Numbered from the stretch's first letter, positions 50,135-59,224 are shown. The stretch is 64,000 nt of DNA from JBCFBK01 sp038562555 (GCA_038562555.1 JBCFBK010000025.1:8493-72492); one strand, 5' to 3'. Notes: generated by a model not told the origin, from the letters alone. Translations and numbers: made by a program.

Positions 50135-50620
50135 TTACTTCATTTTTTTGTGCAGGTCCACCATTTTGATGGCGGTGACAGCCGCTTCGTCGCCTTTGTT
50201 ACCGAGCTTGCCGCCGGCACGGTCGAGCGCCTGCTGCAGGTTGTCGGTGGTCAGCACGCCGAAAATAAACGGCTTGTTGTACTTCAGGTTCAGATCGACC
50301 GTACCCTGGGTTACGCCCTGGCAGATAAAGTCGAAATGACGTGTTTCTCCCTGGATGACGCATCCGATCAGTATGACAGCGTCAACGTCAGTATATTCAG
50401 CTATAAACTGGCCTCCCATGGGCAACTCGAAGGTTCCCGGAACAAATTTCACGATCAGGTCATCTTCCAACGCCCCGTGTCTGATCAGCGTATGGCGTGC
50501 TCCCTCTGCCAGTGCTTTTGTAACTGTCTCATTCCATTCAGCAACGACAATTCCGAAACGCATGCCTTTGGCTGAAGGAACCGACTCGATGTCGTACGCT
50601 GATAAATTTTGTGTTGCCAT
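50135..50620 (-). CDS. ribH: 6,7-dimethyl-8-ribityllumazine synthase
   Basis: A 161-residue RibH of normal length. FGIVVAEWNETVT, VPGTFELPMGGQF, GCVIQGETRHFDFI (with the catalytic His) and FGVLTTDNLQQALDRAGG are the family blocks. It condenses the ribityl-aminouracil with dihydroxybutanone phosphate, the penultimate step of riboflavin synthesis; it forms large oligomers. Downstream of a TPR protein gene in the same direction. Confidence 0.96.
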   Translation of the reverse strand: MATQNLSAYDIESVPSAKGMRFGIVVAEWNETVTKALAEGARHTLIRHGALEDDLIVKFVPGTFELPMGGQFIAEYTDVDAVILIGCVIQGETRHFDFICQGVTQGTVDLNLKYNKPFIFGVLTTDNLQQALDRAGGKLGNKGDEAAVTAIKMVDLHKKMK

Positions 50621-50689
50621 TTCTATAAATTTTTCTAAAAATAAAAAATCCCCTGGATTCAGGGGATCTTTCTATCATTTGATTTGATA

Positions 50690-51376
50690 TTATTTCTTTT
50701 GCAGAACTTCCAAACGGGCAATGTATTTATCAATAGTGCGCCCTTCGTTCGATTCGGGGTATTCGTTCTTGATTTGCCGGTATGCTTCCAGTGCTTCTTC
50801 AGGTTTTCCCATTGTTTCCAGCAGTTTTCCTGCTTTCATTAGGTAAACGGGCGTTGTAAACTCATTTTTATATCCGTAGGCTTTTTTGTAAGCGCTCAGG
50901 GCTTTGTCCGTTTCGTTCAGTTCGACGTAAGCATCGCCTTTTGCACCCGCCGCGATTGGCGCCAGCAAAAGATCTTCGGTTGTAAAATCGTTTAAATAAT
51001 CAAGGGCTTCCTGATATTGACCCAAATGCAGGTATGAAATTCCGGTGTAGTAATTGGCGAGTTCACCGGCTTCGGTACTGCCGAAATCTTCAATGATGTC
51101 CAAAAAGCCAAGATAATTGCCGTCGCCATTGATGGCCAGGTTGAACGAGTCTTTTTCAAAATATTGTTCAGCCATAAACATTTGTTCTTTGGCTTCTTTT
51201 TCTCTCGGTTGCATGTACAGTGCCTGAAAAGCAAGATATCCGCCCACAACCACTACTGCAGCACCGATAACGATGGTCAGTATTTTTTGGTTTTTTTCTA
51301 TAAACCGCTCTGTTGTTGTCAAGGCGCTTTCTACTTCAGACAAGCTGTCTTCTTTTTGGTCTTTATCTTTTGCCAT
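50690..51376 (-). CDS. Membrane-anchored TPR protein (YfgM/BamD-like layout)
   Basis: A 228-residue protein with an acidic N-terminal cytoplasmic part, one membrane helix (about 36-54) and a periplasmic part with about four tetratricopeptide repeats (AGELANYYTGISYLHLGQY, AYVELNETDKALSAYKKAY and others). Topology resembles E. coli YfgM, an ancillary SecYEG/chaperone partner, but TPR sequences are too general to prove this. It is upstream of ribH and divergent from recF. Confidence 0.8.
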   Translation of the reverse strand: MAKDKDQKEDSLSEVESALTTTERFIEKNQKILTIVIGAAVVVVGGYLAFQALYMQPREKEAKEQMFMAEQYFEKDSFNLAINGDGNYLGFLDIIEDFGSTEAGELANYYTGISYLHLGQYQEALDYLNDFTTEDLLLAPIAAGAKGDAYVELNETDKALSAYKKAYGYKNEFTTPVYLMKAGKLLETMGKPEEALEAYRQIKNEYPESNEGRTIDKYIARLEVLQKK

Positions 51377-51405
51377 TTTAAATGAGGTTATTCAAAATTT
51401 GTGAC

Positions 51406-51414
51406 GCAAAAATA
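51406..51414 (-). promoter_or_regulatory. Promoter -7 element of the TPR gene
   Basis: TATTTTTGC on the minus strand, exact consensus, 30 bases before the TPR gene ATG. Confidence 0.55.
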
Positions 51415-51477
51415 GAGTTTTTTATAAAACCAAAGCCAGAAAACCGCTATAAATTTCAATATTACGCAACATATCTT

Positions 51478-51549
51478 AGCTGTTAGCTATGAGCTCTTAG
51501 CTTTTAGTGAATAGCAGAAGCTCACAGCTAAAGGCTAACAGCTTCCTGA
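51478..51549. repeat. AGCTGTTAGC word repeat with inverted ends (copy H)
   Basis: AGCTGTTAGC (51478-51487) and GCTAACAGCT (51534-51543) flank further AGCTCTTAGCTTTTAG and AAGCTCACAGCT words. It lies between the divergent TPR and recF genes, next to the recF promoter. Confidence 0.75.
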
Positions 51550-51558
51550 CTTTTTTAT

Positions 51559-51567
51559 TAGCTTTGC
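51559..51567 (+). promoter_or_regulatory. Promoter -7 element of recF
   Basis: TAGCTTTGC, an exact TAnnTTTGC match, 20 bases before the recF ATG. Confidence 0.55.
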
Positions 51568-51586
51568 CTTCATTAAGATTCGATTC

Positions 51587-52690
51587 ATGTATCTGGAAAG
51601 TTTATCGCTTGTCAATTTTAAAAATCTGGAGGAGGTGGATATCCGTTTTTCTCCCGACCTGAACTGTTTTATCGGGAATAACGGTGCCGGTAAAACCAAC
51701 CTGATGGATGCGATTTACTACCTGTCGTTCTGCAAAAGCTTTCTCAACCCGGTCGATCAGATGAATATCCGGCACCAGACCGATTTTTTTGTGATACAGG
51801 GCAAATATCAACGGTCCGACCAGGAGGAGAATGTCTATTGCGGTTTAAAGGCGGGGCAGAAGAAGTATTTCAAGCGGAACAAGAAGATCTATAAACGGTT
51901 GTCAGAACACATCGGACTGCTTCCGCTGGTCATTGTCACTCCCTCCGATATCGAGCTGATTATGGGTGGCAGCGAAGAACGGCGGAGGTTTCTGGATGCC
52001 CTGATTTCGCAGTATGACCAGGTTTACCTCGATCATCTCATCCGGTATAACCGTGCCCTGATGCAACGGAACAAGTTGCTAAAGCAATTTGCCGGCGAAC
52101 GCTTTTTCAGGCAGGATATGCTCGAAGCCTGGGATGACCAGCTGGTGCGGTTCGGACGGCAGATTCATGAAAAGCGGGTGGAATATGTCCGGCAGATTGA
52201 GCCGGTATTTCAGCAATACTACGGGCTGATTTCGGGAGGAAGCGAAAAGATCGGTCTGGTATATCAGTCACAATTAACGGAACAGGATTTTGAGTCGCTG
52301 ATGGCCGAAAGCCGGCAGAAGGACCTGATGCTTCAGTTCACAACAACCGGAGTTCATAAGGACGACATTATTTTTAACCTGGGCGATCATCCGATCAGAA
52401 AACTGGGGTCGGAAGGACAAAAGAAGACTTATCTGGTGGCACTAAAGCTTGCACAGTTCGACTTCATCAAGAAAATGTCGGAACTAACTCCCGTATTGCT
52501 GCTCGACGATATCTTTGACAAACTTGACAAGCACCGGGTAAAACAAATCGTCAGCCTGGTTGCCGACGAACATTTCGGACAGATTTTTATAACCGACACA
52601 AACCGGGAACATCTGGACCGGATCATTCAGGAAGTTTCGGCGGAGTCGAAAATTTTCATGGTCGATAACGGAACGGTAAAGGAGGCTTAA
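51587..52690 (+). CDS. recF: DNA replication and repair protein RecF
   Basis: A 367-residue SMC-like ATPase. It starts YLESLSLVNFKNL; Walker A GNNGAGKTN at about 31-39; signature SEGQKKT near 270; Walker B LLLDDIFDKLD near 304. It loads RecA with RecO and RecR at gaps. It is not next to dnaN/gyrB here but is coupled to a DUF721 gene, a common Bacteroidota arrangement. Confidence 0.95.
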   Translation: MYLESLSLVNFKNLEEVDIRFSPDLNCFIGNNGAGKTNLMDAIYYLSFCKSFLNPVDQMNIRHQTDFFVIQGKYQRSDQEENVYCGLKAGQKKYFKRNKKIYKRLSEHIGLLPLVIVTPSDIELIMGGSEERRRFLDALISQYDQVYLDHLIRYNRALMQRNKLLKQFAGERFFRQDMLEAWDDQLVRFGRQIHEKRVEYVRQIEPVFQQYYGLISGGSEKIGLVYQSQLTEQDFESLMAESRQKDLMLQFTTTGVHKDDIIFNLGDHPIRKLGSEGQKKTYLVALKLAQFDFIKKMSELTPVLLLDDIFDKLDKHRVKQIVSLVADEHFGQIFITDTNREHLDRIIQEVSAESKIFMVDNGTVKEA

Positions 52691-52981
52691 ATGAGAAAAA
52701 GCAATACGGAAAAACTGAGTGATCTGATCCGGGGTTATGTTGAAGACAATAAGCTCGGGGGCAAGCTGACCGAGGTCGATATCATCTCTTCGTGGGAAGG
52801 GCTGCTTGGGAAAACCGTGGCTTTTTACACTCAGGAGCTCCGCATCAGCAACGGGACGCTTTTTGTGAAGATCAGTTCACCCGTGGTCAGGCACGAATTG
52901 ATGATGATGAAGGAAGACATCCGCAAAAAGCTTAATGAAAAAGCGGGGCAGGAAACGATACGGCAGATTGTTTTCAGATAG
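52691..52981 (+). CDS. DUF721 (DciA-like) protein
   Basis: A 96-residue DUF721 protein: LIRGYVEDNKLGGKLTEVDI, SSWEGLLGKTVAFYT and the LFVKISSPVVRHELM block. DciA, the best-known member, helps load the replicative helicase in bacteria lacking DnaC. The ATG follows the recF stop directly. The function in Bacteroidota is inferred from the domain. Confidence 0.88.
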   Translation: MRKSNTEKLSDLIRGYVEDNKLGGKLTEVDIISSWEGLLGKTVAFYTQELRISNGTLFVKISSPVVRHELMMMKEDIRKKLNEKAGQETIRQIVFR

Positions 52982-53110
52982 GAAGCTGGGAGCTATTAGC
53001 ACTATGCTTTCTACCCTGTAACCCTGCCACCCTGCAACCTTGTACCCTTTTCCGGTCTTCGTTCTCCTTTTCCTCCATGCCCTATGCCCTATGCCCCATG
53101 CTCTATGCAA
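52982..53110. repeat. Word-repeat block after DUF721 (copy I)
   Basis: GGAAGCTGGGAGCTATTAGC, ACCCTGTAACCCTGCCACCC plus TGCAACC, TTTTCCGGTCTTCGTTCTCC, then CCATGCCCTATGCCCTATGC plus CCCATG. The order of words resembles copy E. Between the convergent DUF721 and ndk genes. Confidence 0.8.
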
Positions 53111-53172
53111 AAACAGGAACCCCCTTTTCAAAAGATTCCCGTTTCATGCATGTCTTTCTTGATGGGCCCGCT

Positions 53173-53592
53173 TTATACTCTCGCCGTTTTAGAGAAAAAG
53201 AAATCGGACTCGATGATGGCATTTTCATCACTGTCTGACCCGTGGACGGCGTTTCTGGCTTTCGATTCGGCAAACAGCTTGCGGATCGTTCCTTCTTCTG
53301 CTTCGGCCGGATCTGTTGCGCCGATCAGTTTTCTGAATTCGGCTACGGCGTCCTCTTTCTGCAGGATGGCAACGACAACCGGACCAGAACTCATAAATTC
53401 GGTCAGTTCGGCGTAAAACGGGCGTTCCTTATGCACTTCATAAAAAGAGCGCGCCTGTTCCCGCGTCATTTGAATCAGTTGAAGCGCTTTGATTTCGAAA
53501 CCGGCTTCATTCATCTTTTGCAGGATAGCACCTGCCAGATTCCTTTTCACAGCATCCGGTTTGATAATGGTAAATGTTTGTTTACCAGACAT
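53173..53592 (-). CDS. ndk: Nucleoside diphosphate kinase
   Basis: A 139-residue NDK of normal length. KPDAV near the start and the active-site His117 in NAVHGSDSDENA are present. It balances NTP and dNTP pools by phosphate transfer via the histidine. It is a single gene convergent with recF-DUF721. Well conserved, firm assignment. Confidence 0.96.
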   Translation of the reverse strand: MSGKQTFTIIKPDAVKRNLAGAILQKMNEAGFEIKALQLIQMTREQARSFYEVHKERPFYAELTEFMSSGPVVVAILQKEDAVAEFRKLIGATDPAEAEEGTIRKLFAESKARNAVHGSDSDENAIIESDFFFSKTARV

Positions 53593-53674
53593 AGTTCGTA
53601 TTTTTAAATGATTAATGAGTAGCTGCGAAATTAAAAAATAAATCAGGGAATCCCGTTTAAGGAGTCATTATTTT

Positions 53675-53683
53675 TATATTTGC
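53675..53683 (+). promoter_or_regulatory. Promoter -7 element of the NrnA-like gene
   Basis: TATATTTGC, an exact TAnnTTTGC match, about 105 bases before the proposed start. Confidence 0.5.
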
Positions 53684-53787
53684 AATTCAGGCGATCATAA
53701 ATGAACAGGAATTACGTTCTTTAACCATTGTTTACAGCAGTAAAAGAGGGATGCCTGATTTTTGTCATATCTTTAAAAACTACAAAT

Positions 53788-54822
53788 TTGAAGCCTTTTG
53801 ATTCAGAATTAATTAACGCATTCCGGGAACGATTGGTGCAGATGGAATCAACGATTGCGATCATTCCTCATATTAATGCCGATGGAGATGCTATCGGTTC
53901 TGTGCTTGGATTAGCCGGAATTTTAAAGAACGCCGGGAAAAAGGTAGTTGTGCTTTCGCCCAACCATTTCCCAAATTTTTTGAAGTGGATGGAAGGAGCC
54001 CGCGAGATTCTCGTTTACACCTCCTCACGCAAGAAGGTTGAGCAAGCCTTATCGGAGGCCGGCATGATGATTTGCCTGGACTTTAACCAGGCGGCAAGAG
54101 CCGGTGAAATGAAAGAGCTGGTCGAAAAATTTCCCGGACCCGGCGTTGTCATTGATCATCATCCCTACCCAAAACCCTTTACCGAACTGATGATCTCCCA
54201 TCCGGAGTCTTCTTCGACGGCGGAACTTGTTTTCCACGTGGCAAAGGCCATGGGATACGACCGGTACATCAATAAAAGTGTAGCCGAGGCGATCTACTGC
54301 GGTATCATGACCGATACCGGTTCGTTCGACTATAATGTTTCCGATCCGCAGACCTTTCAAACAGTCAGCGAACTGCTGACTTACGGAATTGATCCGGAAG
54401 CCATTCACGGAAAAGTGTTTGACAATTACTCCGAGGAACGGATGCGTTTGCTCGGATACTGTCTGAACGAATGTATGGAGGTATACCCGGAGTACCACTC
54501 GGCGATGATGTACCTGTCGAAAGAAGTGCAGCAGAAATACAATTTTTTGTCCGGCGATAATGAAGGTTTTGTGAACTACCCGCTTTCCATCAAGGGAATT
54601 CATTTCAGCGCGTTTTTTACGGAGAAGGAAGATCATATTAAGGTATCTTTCCGTTCAAAGGGAGAGTTTCCTGTGAATGACTTTGCTGTTAAAAATTTCA
54701 ATGGCGGCGGACACCGCAATGCATCAGGAGGCGAGATATATGCTCCGCTGCAGGAAACCCTGGAGAAATTCCGGCAGTTACTTCCGGAGTACAGGACCAT
54801 GTTAAAAAAAACCAGGATCTAA
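53788..54822 (+). CDS. DHH/DHHA1 phosphoesterase (NrnA-like)
   Basis: About 344 residues. The DHH domain has HINADGDAIGS, FNQAAR (Asp before it) and VIDHHPYPKP; YCGIMTDTGSF follows; the C-terminal DHHA1 domain ends in FNGGGHRNASGG. NrnA enzymes degrade nano-RNAs and dephosphorylate pAp. The frame opens at TTG 53728; I prefer TTG 53788 (MKPFDSELI), because the upstream codons are not protein-like and no ATG occurs before the DHH motif except 53842, which is close to it. Start uncertain. Confidence 0.88.
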   Translation: MKPFDSELINAFRERLVQMESTIAIIPHINADGDAIGSVLGLAGILKNAGKKVVVLSPNHFPNFLKWMEGAREILVYTSSRKKVEQALSEAGMMICLDFNQAARAGEMKELVEKFPGPGVVIDHHPYPKPFTELMISHPESSSTAELVFHVAKAMGYDRYINKSVAEAIYCGIMTDTGSFDYNVSDPQTFQTVSELLTYGIDPEAIHGKVFDNYSEERMRLLGYCLNECMEVYPEYHSAMMYLSKEVQQKYNFLSGDNEGFVNYPLSIKGIHFSAFFTEKEDHIKVSFRSKGEFPVNDFAVKNFNGGGHRNASGGEIYAPLQETLEKFRQLLPEYRTMLKKTRI

Positions 54823-54850
54823 AGTGGAATGATTTACCATTGACTGTTTG

Positions 54851-55552
54851 TCATTTTCCCAGGATAAAGATCACCGGCCGTTTATGCAGATCAGGCTTGT
54901 TTTTCTTCCATTCCGCGATGGGAAGTGTACGGATGAATTCACTGTCGAGGGTAATGTCGCACGCGATGCAGAGGCGGGTACGCGGCTGGCAAGTGGCCAC
55001 CAGGGAGTCGAACAGTTGCATGTTCCGGTAAGGCGCTTCAATAAACAACTGGCTTTGGTTTTCCGAAAAAATACGTTTTTCAAGCAACTGAATTTGTCTG
55101 GCCTGTTCCTCTTTTTTTATGGGCAGATAGCCGTTGAAGGCAAAGTTCTGTCCGTTCATTCCTGAGGCCATCATCGCCAGAAGGATGGAAGAAGGACCAA
55201 CCATCGGGATCACGCGGATGCCCTTTTCGTGGGCTATTCGCACTACGTCGGCGCCCGGATCGGCCACGCCCGGACAACCGGCTTCCGACATCACGCCCAC
55301 ATCCATTCCTTTCAGCACAGGCTCCAGATAAGTATGGATCATATTCAGATTGGTATGCTGGTTCAGCTCATAAAAATGCAACTGATCAATGTCGATCTCT
55401 TGATCTGTTTTTTTCAGGAACCGGCGCGCGGTGCGGACGTTTTCCACGATGAAATGAGATATCGACCGTACGACTTCGCGGTGGCCGGGAGGAATGACCG
55501 TTTCCAGTCCGCTTTCGCCCAGAGGCACAGGAATCAGATAAAGATTGGCCAT
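54851..55552 (-). CDS. RsmI-like SAM-dependent methyltransferase (tetrapyrrole-methylase fold)
   Basis: A 233-residue protein with the blocks LYLIPVPLGESG, GVMSEAGCPGVADPGADVV and PMVGPSSILLAMMASG, as in RsmI, which methylates the ribose of C1402 in 16S rRNA. It is shorter and more diverged than typical RsmI (about 280), a form common in Bacteroidota beside a second copy, so the exact target is open. Convergent with the NrnA-like gene. Confidence 0.85.
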   Translation of the reverse strand: MANLYLIPVPLGESGLETVIPPGHREVVRSISHFIVENVRTARRFLKKTDQEIDIDQLHFYELNQHTNLNMIHTYLEPVLKGMDVGVMSEAGCPGVADPGADVVRIAHEKGIRVIPMVGPSSILLAMMASGMNGQNFAFNGYLPIKKEEQARQIQLLEKRIFSENQSQLFIEAPYRNMQLFDSLVATCQPRTRLCIACDITLDSEFIRTLPIAEWKKNKPDLHKRPVIFILGK

Positions 55553-55676
55553 GGATAAGAATTTTGGTTGTCTTACGGCTTTCTGCAGCCGGGTACCGGC
55601 GCCGGAAGCCTTCGTTTAATTGAAAGCTTCAAAAATAATTAATTTATCCCGTCGGGATGCAAAAATCTTTTTTTCG

Positions 55677-55685
55677 TAGTTTTGC
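55677..55685 (+). promoter_or_regulatory. Promoter -7 element of the PhnP-like gene
   Basis: TAGTTTTGC, an exact TAnnTTTGC match, 7 bases before ATG 55693. It overlaps the longer reading frame from 55657 and so argues for the later start. Confidence 0.55.
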
Positions 55686-55692
55686 CGGATTG

Positions 55693-56472
55693 ATGAGTAA
55701 CACGCAGCAAATACAGCTTGAGTTTTTGGGAACAGGTACTTCACAGGGAGTCCCGGTAGTAGCCTGCAACTGTCCCGTCTGCCTGTCGGCCAACGAAAAA
55801 GACAAACGGCTCCGGGCCTCCGTGATGATTGAGATTGAAGGACTGATCCTGGTGATCGACGCCGGACCTGACTTCCGGCAGCAGATGCTGCGCGTGGGGT
55901 TACGGAAGCTGGATGCTATTTTGCTGACCCACGAACATACCGACCATATCTTCGGGCTGGACGATATCCGTGCCTTCAACTGGGTGCAGCACCATCCCAT
56001 GGATATTTATGCCGAAGAACGGGTACAGGAATCTGTCAGGCGGGTTTTTAATTATGTTTTTTCGAAATACCAGTATCCCGGCATTCCCCAGATGAATCTT
56101 CATTCGGTCGAAAACAAGCCTTTTCTTATTGGCCCGGTCCCGGTTATGCCCGTCAGGGGCTATCATCATAAGTTGCCGGTATATGGATTCCGCATCGGCA
56201 AAATGGCTTACCTGACCGATATTAAAACGATTGAAGCTGTTGAAACGGAAAAGCTTGCGGATCTGGATGTACTTATTGTAAACGCGCTTCGGATCGAAAA
56301 GCACATTTCCCATTTCAGCCTGGATGAAGCCATTGAGCTAATCAATGAAGTAAAACCGAAAAAAGCATTCCTGACTCACATCTCTCACCTGATGGGGCTG
56401 CATGATGAAGTGCAGAGACAATTACCTCCAAATGTGTTTCTGGCCTGGGATGGCCTGCGGCTAACAATCTGA
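55693..56472 (+). CDS. Metallo-beta-lactamase fold phosphodiesterase, PhnP-like
   Basis: A 259-residue MBL-fold protein. LGTGTSQGVPVVAC at the start and CNCPVC, a possible structural zinc site, are typical of PhnP. The metal motif is THEHTDHIFGLDD (HxHxDH) and further ligands follow near GYHHK, YLTDIK and THISHL. PhnP cleaves cyclic ribose phosphates or other phosphodiesters; here there are no phn genes around, so a housekeeping role is more likely. ATG 55693 is preferred over 55657 because of the promoter position. Confidence 0.88.
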   Translation: MSNTQQIQLEFLGTGTSQGVPVVACNCPVCLSANEKDKRLRASVMIEIEGLILVIDAGPDFRQQMLRVGLRKLDAILLTHEHTDHIFGLDDIRAFNWVQHHPMDIYAEERVQESVRRVFNYVFSKYQYPGIPQMNLHSVENKPFLIGPVPVMPVRGYHHKLPVYGFRIGKMAYLTDIKTIEAVETEKLADLDVLIVNALRIEKHISHFSLDEAIELINEVKPKKAFLTHISHLMGLHDEVQRQLPPNVFLAWDGLRLTI

Positions 56473-56474
56473 GC

Positions 56475-57638
56475 TTATTTTTTCAATAATGGCAGGGCGG
56501 CTGCGAGCGCCAGCACCAGATAGCTGACGCCGGCTGCCAGCAAGGCGCTTCCCAGACTGTAATGATCGGTAATGTATCCCAGCACCGGCCCGACGACCGC
56601 GAAATTGATCCGGATAATCAGATCGCGCAGCGACAGGATCGTGGCACGCACGTCCGATTGGGTATATTGGTTAAGGTAATCTTTCAGGATGGGGTGGGCC
56701 ATCCCCCGGATCAGGTAAAAGACAAACAGGATAGCCATGCCCGCAAAGCTGATTTCCCAGGCGGCAAGGAAATAACACAAGCTTAGTCCGGCAATAATCA
56801 CGTACAGCGATTTGCGCTGCCCCAGGGCATGCTCCGCCTTATATGAAAAAACCGAAGAAAATCCCACCGACAGGTTTAAGAGGGTCCACATAATGCCGAA
56901 CATGGAAACAGGCAGGCCGGCCTCCTGGAAATAAGGTTGAACAAACCAGGCAAAGGTCAGGGAAGCGGTGCCTGTCATGGCCGAGACCAGCAGGGCCGAA
57001 CGCATTTCGGCGTGCAATAAGGTCTGACGCACCGTGGCCAGGATTGACCCGAAGTTGTGAGCCAGTTCCCGCGCGTGGAGTTGCGGTTCTTTCAGGAACA
57101 GCGCGGCAGGAACGGCGATTGCCGCAATGCCGAACTGAAAATAGAAAGGCAGGCGCAGGCTGACCGCCGCCAGCAATCCGCCGCAGATCCCGGCAAATGC
57201 TTCTGCAAAATTGCCGGAAGAAGTGATCCAGCCCTCCTGTTTAATATACTTTTTCTCCTGGCCTGCTGCTTTCAACGTATCGTACAGCATGGCTGAGTCC
57301 GATCCTGAGACAAAACTGTGGCCGATCCCCAGAATAACTTCAGCAACGGCAAACGCGAAAAATCCATGCGAAAAGCTATACAGCGCAAAGCCCGCCGCTC
57401 CAAGAACCGCTCCGGTAAGCAGGCTCGGTTTTCTTCCCCAAACATCAGCCATGTATCCGGTAGGCACTTCCATCAGTACAATGGCGACCGAGTAAATCGA
57501 TTTCAGCAGAAAAATATCCTGCATACTTAGGCCGTTGTCCTGGTAGAAAAGAACCACAACCGGCATGACCAGGTTAAACCACTTGGAAAACTTGATCAGG
57601 TAAAGACTGATTATATTGGACCGTATGCCTGGATTCAT
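56475..57638 (-). CDS. Major facilitator superfamily transporter
   Basis: A 387-residue protein with about 12 membrane helices. The loop GYMADVWGRKPSLLTGA between helices 2 and 3 is the MFS signature (GxxxDxxGRR type). Substrate cannot be deduced; the layout resembles drug or sugar exporters of the DHA type. A -7 element at 57645-57653 ends seven bases before the ATG, so the mRNA is nearly leaderless. It is convergent with the PhnP-like gene. Confidence 0.88.
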   Translation of the reverse strand: MNPGIRSNIISLYLIKFSKWFNLVMPVVVLFYQDNGLSMQDIFLLKSIYSVAIVLMEVPTGYMADVWGRKPSLLTGAVLGAAGFALYSFSHGFFAFAVAEVILGIGHSFVSGSDSAMLYDTLKAAGQEKKYIKQEGWITSSGNFAEAFAGICGGLLAAVSLRLPFYFQFGIAAIAVPAALFLKEPQLHARELAHNFGSILATVRQTLLHAEMRSALLVSAMTGTASLTFAWFVQPYFQEAGLPVSMFGIMWTLLNLSVGFSSVFSYKAEHALGQRKSLYVIIAGLSLCYFLAAWEISFAGMAILFVFYLIRGMAHPILKDYLNQYTQSDVRATILSLRDLIIRINFAVVGPVLGYITDHYSLGSALLAAGVSYLVLALAAALPLLKK

Positions 57639-57644
57639 GACCCT

Positions 57645-57653
57645 GCAAAAATA
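57645..57653 (-). promoter_or_regulatory. Promoter -7 element of the MFS gene
   Basis: TATTTTTGC on the minus strand, exact consensus, ending 6 bases before the ATG at 57638. Confidence 0.6.
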
Positions 57654-57950
57654 GAAAATTCCGGCACGCGCAGCCGAAACGGGAGGGGAGAGTTAGCTTA
57701 TTGCCGAAAGTCTCATTTTGATTGGAAATTCAAAAAAATCATAATTGCATATGATAAAAATTCTTCCATTTTTAAACATTTCGGAGAGAAAATTAAACAG
57801 ATTGAAAGATTCTTGCTACTTTTGCCCGCTAAATTGATAAAAACGTGCCCACGCATATTTTTATTAAAGACAGACCGGCTTTCACTTGAATTTTAGCCAC
57901 AGTCTGCGTTAAATGTAAATGCTGGTACAAACCTTACTTGAGTAAAGCAA
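57654..57950. other. Gene-free stretch before asnA
   Basis: About 300 bases between divergent MFS and asnA genes. It holds the two promoters and an asnA leader of about 120 bases; I see no gene or recognisable riboswitch in it. Confidence 0.5.
57817..57825 (+). promoter_or_regulatory. Promoter -7 element of asnA
   Basis: TACTTTTGC, an exact TAnnTTTGC match, about 125 bases before the asnA ATG. Confidence 0.55.
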
Positions 57951-58985
57951 ATGAAACTCTTTTTTCCTAAAGATTATAAGTCGCATCTCAACCTGAGAGA
58001 AACCGAGCGGGCCATTAAGCTGGTGAAGGATATTTTCCAGCAGGACCTGTCGTCAGAACTGAAATTAAGCCGGGTCACGGCTCCGCTTTTCGTGATGAAG
58101 GGAACGGGTATCAACGACGACCTGAACGGTATAGAGCGTCCGGTTGCCTTTCCCGTAAAAGAACTCGGCGATCAGGTTGCCGAAGTAGTGCATTCGCTGG
58201 CCAAGTGGAAGCGGATGACCCTGGCCGATCTGGACTTTCAGCCCGGATATGGTTTATATACCGATATGAATGCCATTCGTCCGGATGAGGAACTGGATAA
58301 CATTCATTCGTTGTATGTGGATCAGTGGGACTGGGAACGGGTCATCACCAACGAAGACCGGAATCTGAAATTCCTGAAGAAGATCGTAAAGAAGATTTAT
58401 ACGGTACTGCTGCGTACTGAATTCTATGTGTATGAGCATTATCCGCAAATCACGCCGATCCTGCCCGAAGAAATCACCTTCATTCATACGGAAGAACTGG
58501 CTGAGCGATATCCCCATATGACTTCGAAAGAACGGGAAAACGCGATTGCAAAGGAATTTGGCGCCGTTTTCATCATCGGTATCGGCGGACAACTTCCGAA
58601 CGGGGAGATCCACGACGGGCGCGCACCCGACTATGATGACTGGACCACCGAGACCATAAATGGTTACAGAGGACTGAACGGCGATATCGTGATCTGGAAT
58701 CCGGTGCTGGAAAGCTCCTTTGAGATTTCGTCGATGGGAATCCGGGTTGACCGCGAGACCTTGCTGCACCAGTTGAAGCTTACCAACACCGAGGGCCGCA
58801 AGGACCTGTACTGGCACAAACGGCTGTTGAATGGAGAACTTCCGTTATCCATTGGCGGGGGGATCGGTCAGTCACGCATCTGCATGTATTTTTTGAGGAA
58901 AGCGCATATTGGCGAGATCCAGTCAAGCATCTGGCCTGATGAAATGTACGCGAAATGCCGCAGGAATAATATACACCTGGTATAA
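57951..58985 (+). CDS. asnA: Aspartate-ammonia ligase
   Basis: A 344-residue class II aminoacyl-tRNA-synthetase-like enzyme making asparagine from aspartate, ammonia and ATP. It has LYTDMNAIRPDEELDNIHSL, VDQWDWE and the C-terminal LPLSIGGGIGQSRICMYFLRK blocks of AsnA (each quoted in part). Length is normal. It is a single gene with its own promoter, followed by tRNA-Arg. Confidence 0.95.
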   Translation: MKLFFPKDYKSHLNLRETERAIKLVKDIFQQDLSSELKLSRVTAPLFVMKGTGINDDLNGIERPVAFPVKELGDQVAEVVHSLAKWKRMTLADLDFQPGYGLYTDMNAIRPDEELDNIHSLYVDQWDWERVITNEDRNLKFLKKIVKKIYTVLLRTEFYVYEHYPQITPILPEEITFIHTEELAERYPHMTSKERENAIAKEFGAVFIIGIGGQLPNGEIHDGRAPDYDDWTTETINGYRGLNGDIVIWNPVLESSFEISSMGIRVDRETLLHQLKLTNTEGRKDLYWHKRLLNGELPLSIGGGIGQSRICMYFLRKAHIGEIQSSIWPDEMYAKCRRNNIHLV

Positions 58986-59024
58986 ACGCTAAGCCACACG
59001 AGGAAAAATAAACCGGCAGCGGGA

Positions 59025-59054
59025 TTGCATTTTTTGATATTTTTATATCTTTGC
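59025..59054 (+). promoter_or_regulatory. Promoter of tRNA-Arg
   Basis: TTG at 59025-59027, 18 bases, then TATCTTTGC at 59046-59054, an exact -7 match 15 bases before the tRNA. Confidence 0.55.
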
Positions 59055-59069
59055 AACCGCTTAAAGGAT

Positions 59070-59143
<74 letters not shown>

Positions 59144-59144
59144 C

Positions 59145-59171
59145 AAAAAGCCGCACTGGTTGCGGCTTTTT
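59145..59171 (+). terminator. Terminator of tRNA-Arg
   Basis: AAAAAGCCGCA and TGCGGCTTTTT form an 11-bp stem around a 5-base loop, ending in a T run. Confidence 0.88.
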
Positions 59172-59224
59172 GCGTTACGGGGGATAGTACATTGTTTACC
59201 AAAATCATTTTTTTGCCAAAATAG

